This document shows, piece by piece, positions 21,474 through 24,839 of a DNA stretch of 24,839 bases (within the stretch, counting starts at the first letter, position 1; every line of letters starts with the position of its first letter). The DNA comes from JAJDGF01 sp031549325 (lineage in GTDB: Bacteria; Bacillota; Clostridia; Christensenellales; Aristaeellaceae). A program made the position numbers and the translations under genes. The notes under the pieces were generated by a model. That model was not told the DNA's origin. It saw only the letters and a list, made by a program, of their open reading frames with translations, and ran no database searches. The DNA lies in the NCBI GenBank assembly GCA_031549325.1, contig JAVBQA010000049.1, forward strand, positions 1-24,839. The letters are read 5' to 3'.

Positions 21474-23750
21474 ATGGCAAACAACGAAAAACCGACGCTG
21501 CGGATTCAGCCCAAGCTCGCCTGCCTGCTGGTGGCAGCCGTGACGTTTGTGCTGCTGTTTTCGATGGTGTCGGCGGGCATCGCGCCCCAGCAATATGACC
21601 TGAAGGTGGGCGATCCGGCGCCGCTCACCATCACCGCTTCCAAGGATGTGGTCGACGAGGTCACGACCGGCTTGCTCAAGCAGCAGGCGCGGGACGCGGT
21701 GCAGCCGTCCTACATCAGCGATGAAAACGTGATGTCCGAGGTCACAAAGACGCTGAGCATGGAAATGGACAAGCTGGACAAGCTGCCCGGCCTGCGCCGG
21801 GGGCTGGACGGCGCGTGGGTCGAAGGCGCCAGCGACGGCATGCTGCGGCAGGCGAGCGAGCAGATCGCGCCGCTTCTGCTGACGGACGAGCAGCTCCGGC
21901 TGATCATCGAGGCCGACCTGGGCATGGTGCAGCAGCTGTCCACCGAAACGCTGGTGCTGGTGCGCGACATCCTGAACCGGCGCCTGCTCAAAGGGCAGGA
22001 GGACGAGGCCGTGCAAAAGCTCAAGCGCGACCTGTCCAACGAGGGCTTCCCGGATCCGCTGGTTTCGGTGTTCGCCGACGTGGTCGGGCGCTACCTTCAG
22101 CCCAACATGATGCTCGACGAGGAGACCACCGAGCGCAACCGCCAGCTGGCCGAGGACGACGTGGAGCGCGTCGTCTACAAAAAAGGCCAGAACATCGCGC
22201 GCAGGGGCGAGCTGATCACCGTGCCGCAAATCGAGATGCTGAACGAGCTCGGGCTCTTGAAGAACCAGGGCGTGGACGTCTCGCTGTATGTGGGCGTGGG
22301 TCTGCTGCTGCTCTTGCTGTGCACGGTCATCGGCACCTATCTGTTCGTGTTTGAGCGCGACATCGCGCTGGATCCCAGCAAACTCGCGCTGCTGTGCCTG
22401 ATTTGCGTGATAGTGCTGGCGCTGTCGCTGGTGGCGCGGATTTTCAATCCCTACCTGATGCCGGTCACGATGGGCGCGATGCTGACCACGCTGCTCCTGA
22501 AATCGCGCCTGGCCCTGGTGACCAACCTGGTGCTCTCGGTGCTGACGGGCCTGCTGGCCACCACGGACGGCAGCGTGCTCAGCGCGGTCGAGAGCGGCAT
22601 GCGGGCCGACGGGGGCATGTTTACCTCCACGATGTTTGGCATCATGCTCACCTCCTTCATCTCCGGTTCAGCCTGTGTGGCGGTGATCCGAACCCGCCGC
22701 CAGCGCTTCTCCCTGCTGATGGCCGGGCTGGTGGTCAGCCTGCTCAATGTGGCGACCACTGTGGCTGTGGCGCTGATCAACAGCGCGGACTTGCAAAACA
22801 TCCTGCTCTGGGCGAGCTACTCGGGGGCCAACGGCATCTTTGGGGCCGTGCTGTGCATCGCGCTGCAATTCGTGCTCGAGCTGCTGTTCAACCTGGACAC
22901 CAACACCAAGCTGACGGATCTCAGCAATCCAAACCAGGAGCTGCTCAAGCGGCTGATGATCGAGGCGCCGGGCACCTACCACCACTCGATGATCGTGGCC
23001 AACCTGGCCGAGGCCGCCGCACTGGCCGTGGGCGCCAACGCCATGCTGGCGCGGGTGGGCGCTTATTATCACGACATCGGCAAGCTCAAGCGCCCGCTGT
23101 ATTTCAAGGAGAACCAGATCCACGACAACCCGCACGACCGCACAGACCCGAGGGTGTCCACGGCAATCCTGACCGCCCACCCGCGCGACGGCGTGGAGAT
23201 GGCGCAGAGGGCGCGACTGCCCAAAGCCATTCAGGAGATCATCCTGCAGCACCACGGCGACACGCCGGTCCTGTACTTCTATGATAAGGCCGTCAAGCAA
23301 GGCGGCGATGTGGACATTCAGGACTTCCGCTACGACGGCCCGCGCCCGCAGAAGGCCGAAGCGGCCATCATCATGCTCGCCGACACCATCGAGGCCGCCG
23401 CCCGCGCCATGACGGACGCCAGCCCGGAGAGCATCAGCCAGCTGATTCAGCGGCTGGTTCGGAGCAAGCTGGAGGACGGCCAGCTGGATCGGTGTTCCCT
23501 GACATTCCATGACCTGAACCGCGTGTGCGAGGCGTTTTTGCACGTGCTGTCCGGGGTGTACCACGAGCGGATCGAGTACCCGGCGGTCAACATCCCGGAG
23601 CGCAAGCGGCTGGATGACTCGGTCATTGAACCGCCCGCGCCGGAGCCTGAACGGATCGGGGACGCCGTCGAGCCGGAGCTGCCTGAGCCTGCGCCCGAAC
23701 CCGAGCCGGAAACCGGAGAAAAAGTCAAAGAATCCGAGGACGAGGCATGA
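21474..23750 (+). CDS. pgpH: Cyclic-di-AMP phosphodiesterase PgpH (7TM-HD protein, YqfF)
   Basis: It hydrolyses the second messenger c-di-AMP at the membrane. The 758-residue protein has an N-terminal helix (about 13-35), an extracellular 7TMR-HDED domain (to about 265), a block of seven membrane helices (about 267-470), and a cytosolic HD domain with YHHSMIVANLAEAAA (His503/His504), YYHDIGK (His533-Asp534) and ILQHHGDT. The tail (about 725-758) is Pro/Glu-rich with EPEPE-type repeats. The ATG at 21474 follows GGGAGG. Its stop overlaps the ybeY start by four bases (ATGA). Position between phoH and ybeY is conserved in Firmicutes. Confidence 0.96.
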   Translation: MANNEKPTLRIQPKLACLLVAAVTFVLLFSMVSAGIAPQQYDLKVGDPAPLTITASKDVVDEVTTGLLKQQARDAVQPSYISDENVMSEVTKTLSMEMDKLDKLPGLRRGLDGAWVEGASDGMLRQASEQIAPLLLTDEQLRLIIEADLGMVQQLSTETLVLVRDILNRRLLKGQEDEAVQKLKRDLSNEGFPDPLVSVFADVVGRYLQPNMMLDEETTERNRQLAEDDVERVVYKKGQNIARRGELITVPQIEMLNELGLLKNQGVDVSLYVGVGLLLLLLCTVIGTYLFVFERDIALDPSKLALLCLICVIVLALSLVARIFNPYLMPVTMGAMLTTLLLKSRLALVTNLVLSVLTGLLATTDGSVLSAVESGMRADGGMFTSTMFGIMLTSFISGSACVAVIRTRRQRFSLLMAGLVVSLLNVATTVAVALINSADLQNILLWASYSGANGIFGAVLCIALQFVLELLFNLDTNTKLTDLSNPNQELLKRLMIEAPGTYHHSMIVANLAEAAALAVGANAMLARVGAYYHDIGKLKRPLYFKENQIHDNPHDRTDPRVSTAILTAHPRDGVEMAQRARLPKAIQEIILQHHGDTPVLYFYDKAVKQGGDVDIQDFRYDGPRPQKAEAAIIMLADTIEAAARAMTDASPESISQLIQRLVRSKLEDGQLDRCSLTFHDLNRVCEAFLHVLSGVYHERIEYPAVNIPERKRLDDSVIEPPAPEPERIGDAVEPELPEPAPEPEPETGEKVKESEDEA

Positions 23751-24631
23751 TCGAGCTATCCGTCGAAGTGTCCGGCGCGCCGTTGGGCATCGCCGAGTTG
23801 TTGGGCCGCGTGTCGGCCATCTGCTGCGCCGTGGAGGGCATCCCGGAGGCCATCAGCTTTGGCCGTCTGGTGGATGACTCTGCCATCCGGGCCATCAACC
23901 GCGAGTTTCGCGCAAAGGATGCCGCCACCGACGTGCTGAGCTTTCCGTCGGTCCGTTATCCCGTGGGCAAGACCGCCAAAGGCGCTTGGAAGCGCCTGCT
24001 GCGCGAGCGCGACCCGGAATCAGGCAAGGCGCACCTGGGCGATTTTGTGATTTCGCTGCCCCGGGCTCAGGCCCAGGCACTGGAATACGGCCACTCGCTG
24101 CTTCGCGAGCTGGCATATTTGACCGCGCACGCGCACTTCCACCTGATGGGCTACGACCACGAGCAAGAGGGGGACAAGCGCCGCATGCGCGAGCTGGAGG
24201 AATGTGTCATGGAGGAACTGAACCTGAAGAGGGAGCACGCGCCTTCTGATCAGCAGCTGTTTGACAAGGCGTCGGAGGCGATGCAGTCCGCCTACACGCC
24301 CTATTCGCGCTTCCGCGTCGGTGCGTGCGTGCTGGCGGACGACGGCTCCATGCATCAGGGCTGCAACATCGAAAACGCGTCCTATGGGCTGACGATCTGC
24401 GCCGAGCGCGCGGCCGTGTCCGCCGCTGTCATACACGGCCGAACGAAGCTGGTTGCCGTTGCCATCGCGGGCGAGCAGGGCGTGGCCTGGCCCTGCGGCG
24501 CGTGCAGGCAAGTGCTGAACGAGTTCGGACCGGACATGCGCGTGCTCTGCGGCCAGGCCGGCCAGCCCTTCGAAACCACCACCCTCGGCGCGCTGCTGCC
24601 CCACGCCTTCGGCCCATCAGACCTGAAGTAA
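23747..24631 (+). CDS. ybeY: Fusion of endoribonuclease YbeY and cytidine deaminase
   Basis: One 294-residue reading frame joins two enzymes. Residues 1-160 are YbeY, a zinc-dependent endoribonuclease in 16S rRNA maturation, with DVLSFP, HLGDFVIS and the metal motif His128-x3-His132-x5-His138 (HAHFHLMGYDH). Residues about 165-294 are cytidine deaminase, with YTPYSRFRVGA, NIENASYGLT, Cys218-Ala-Glu220 and PCGACRQ (Cys250, Cys253), the full zinc and catalytic set of the tetrameric type. The junction (EECVMEELNLKREHAPSDQQ) has no stop and no internal start with a ribosome site. In many Firmicutes ybeY, dgkA and cdd are separate genes before era; here dgkA is absent from this position. The gene is coupled to pgpH by an ATGA overlap. 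Confidence 0.93.
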   Translation: MIELSVEVSGAPLGIAELLGRVSAICCAVEGIPEAISFGRLVDDSAIRAINREFRAKDAATDVLSFPSVRYPVGKTAKGAWKRLLRERDPESGKAHLGDFVISLPRAQAQALEYGHSLLRELAYLTAHAHFHLMGYDHEQEGDKRRMRELEECVMEELNLKREHAPSDQQLFDKASEAMQSAYTPYSRFRVGACVLADDGSMHQGCNIENASYGLTICAERAAVSAAVIHGRTKLVAVAIAGEQGVAWPCGACRQVLNEFGPDMRVLCGQAGQPFETTTLGALLPHAFGPSDLK

Positions 24632-24651
24632 TTTTTACGGAGGATATCCCC

Positions 24652-24839
24652 TTGAGTGAAAACAGATTCCGCTCGGGCTTCGTGGCCATCATTGGCCGTC
24701 CCAACGTGGGCAAGTCCAGCATCATGAACGCGTTTGTGGGCGAGAAGGTGGCCATCGTGTCCGACCGCCCGCAGACCACCAGAAACAAGATCATGGGCGT
24801 CGCCACCCAGGACGGCTGGCAGCTGGTGTTTGTGGACAC
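24652..24839 (+). CDS. era: GTPase Era, 5' part (runs off the window)
   Basis: Era is a GTPase that binds 16S rRNA during 30S assembly. The 62 visible residues hold SGFVAIIGRPNVGKSSIMNA (G1 P-loop) and VSDRPQTTRNKIMG (G2), and end at VFVDT, the beginning of G3 (DTPG). The start is TTG at 24652, with ACGGAGG eight bases upstream. It lies 20 bases after the ybeY-cdd fusion, the standard genomic neighbour. Confidence 0.95.
   Translation, partial: MSENRFRSGFVAIIGRPNVGKSSIMNAFVGEKVAIVSDRPQTTRNKIMGVATQDGWQLVFVD

Overview
The window reads as a chromosomal segment of a GC-rich, anaerobic, probably endospore-forming member of the Firmicutes (class Clostridia). The evidence is: the spore-associated pair yqfC-yqfD next to phoH, pgpH, ybeY, cdd and era; a single-chain pyruvate:ferredoxin oxidoreductase; strong purine-rich ribosome binding sites; sigma-A type promoters (TTGACA-17-TATACT, TTGACT-17-TATAAT); and intrinsic terminators. 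Genus cannot be set from the sequence alone.

Layout. (1) 1-3250: the 3' part of a metallophosphoesterase gene with an in-frame stop near the window edge, a long palindromic repeat over its stop codon, a small DUF378 membrane protein on the minus strand, and a membrane-anchored coiled-coil protein. (2) 3095-5310: greA-lysS transcription unit with a strong promoter and a hairpin terminator. (3) 5347-8027: an anchored exported protein, a cysteine-rich QueG-like Fe-S protein, a 388-base stretch without a convincing gene, and a flavin reductase-like protein. (4) 8050-9576: the classic rpsF-ssb-rpsR operon with promoter, a probable S6:S18 leader hairpin and a terminator. (5) 9606-14045: a second copy of the palindromic repeat, a ferritin-like gene on the minus strand, and pyruvate:ferredoxin oxidoreductase. 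(6) 14051-15522: a secreted multidomain protein with its own promoter. (7) 15557-18926: three sugar-phosphate dehydrogenases in one operon (sorbitol-6-phosphate dehydrogenase, mannitol-1-phosphate dehydrogenase-like, L-sorbose-1-phosphate reductase), which would interconvert hexitol phosphates and fructose 6-phosphate. (8) 19028-24839: tightly packed yqfC-yqfD-phoH-pgpH-(ybeY::cdd fusion)-era, running off the window end.

Most of the window is conserved housekeeping sequence. The signals I find most worth following are: a family of roughly 160-base near-perfect palindromes (two copies, 704-871 and 9606-9762). They share a core whose central stem differs by compensatory changes, and each copy sits exactly on a neighbouring gene's stop codon. 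Next are the YbeY-cytidine deaminase fusion, the trio of polyol-phosphate dehydrogenases without any visible transporter or regulator, and an unusual Ala/Pro/Glu tail on ribosomal protein S6. I saw no rRNA, tRNA, CRISPR array, insertion sequence or prophage.
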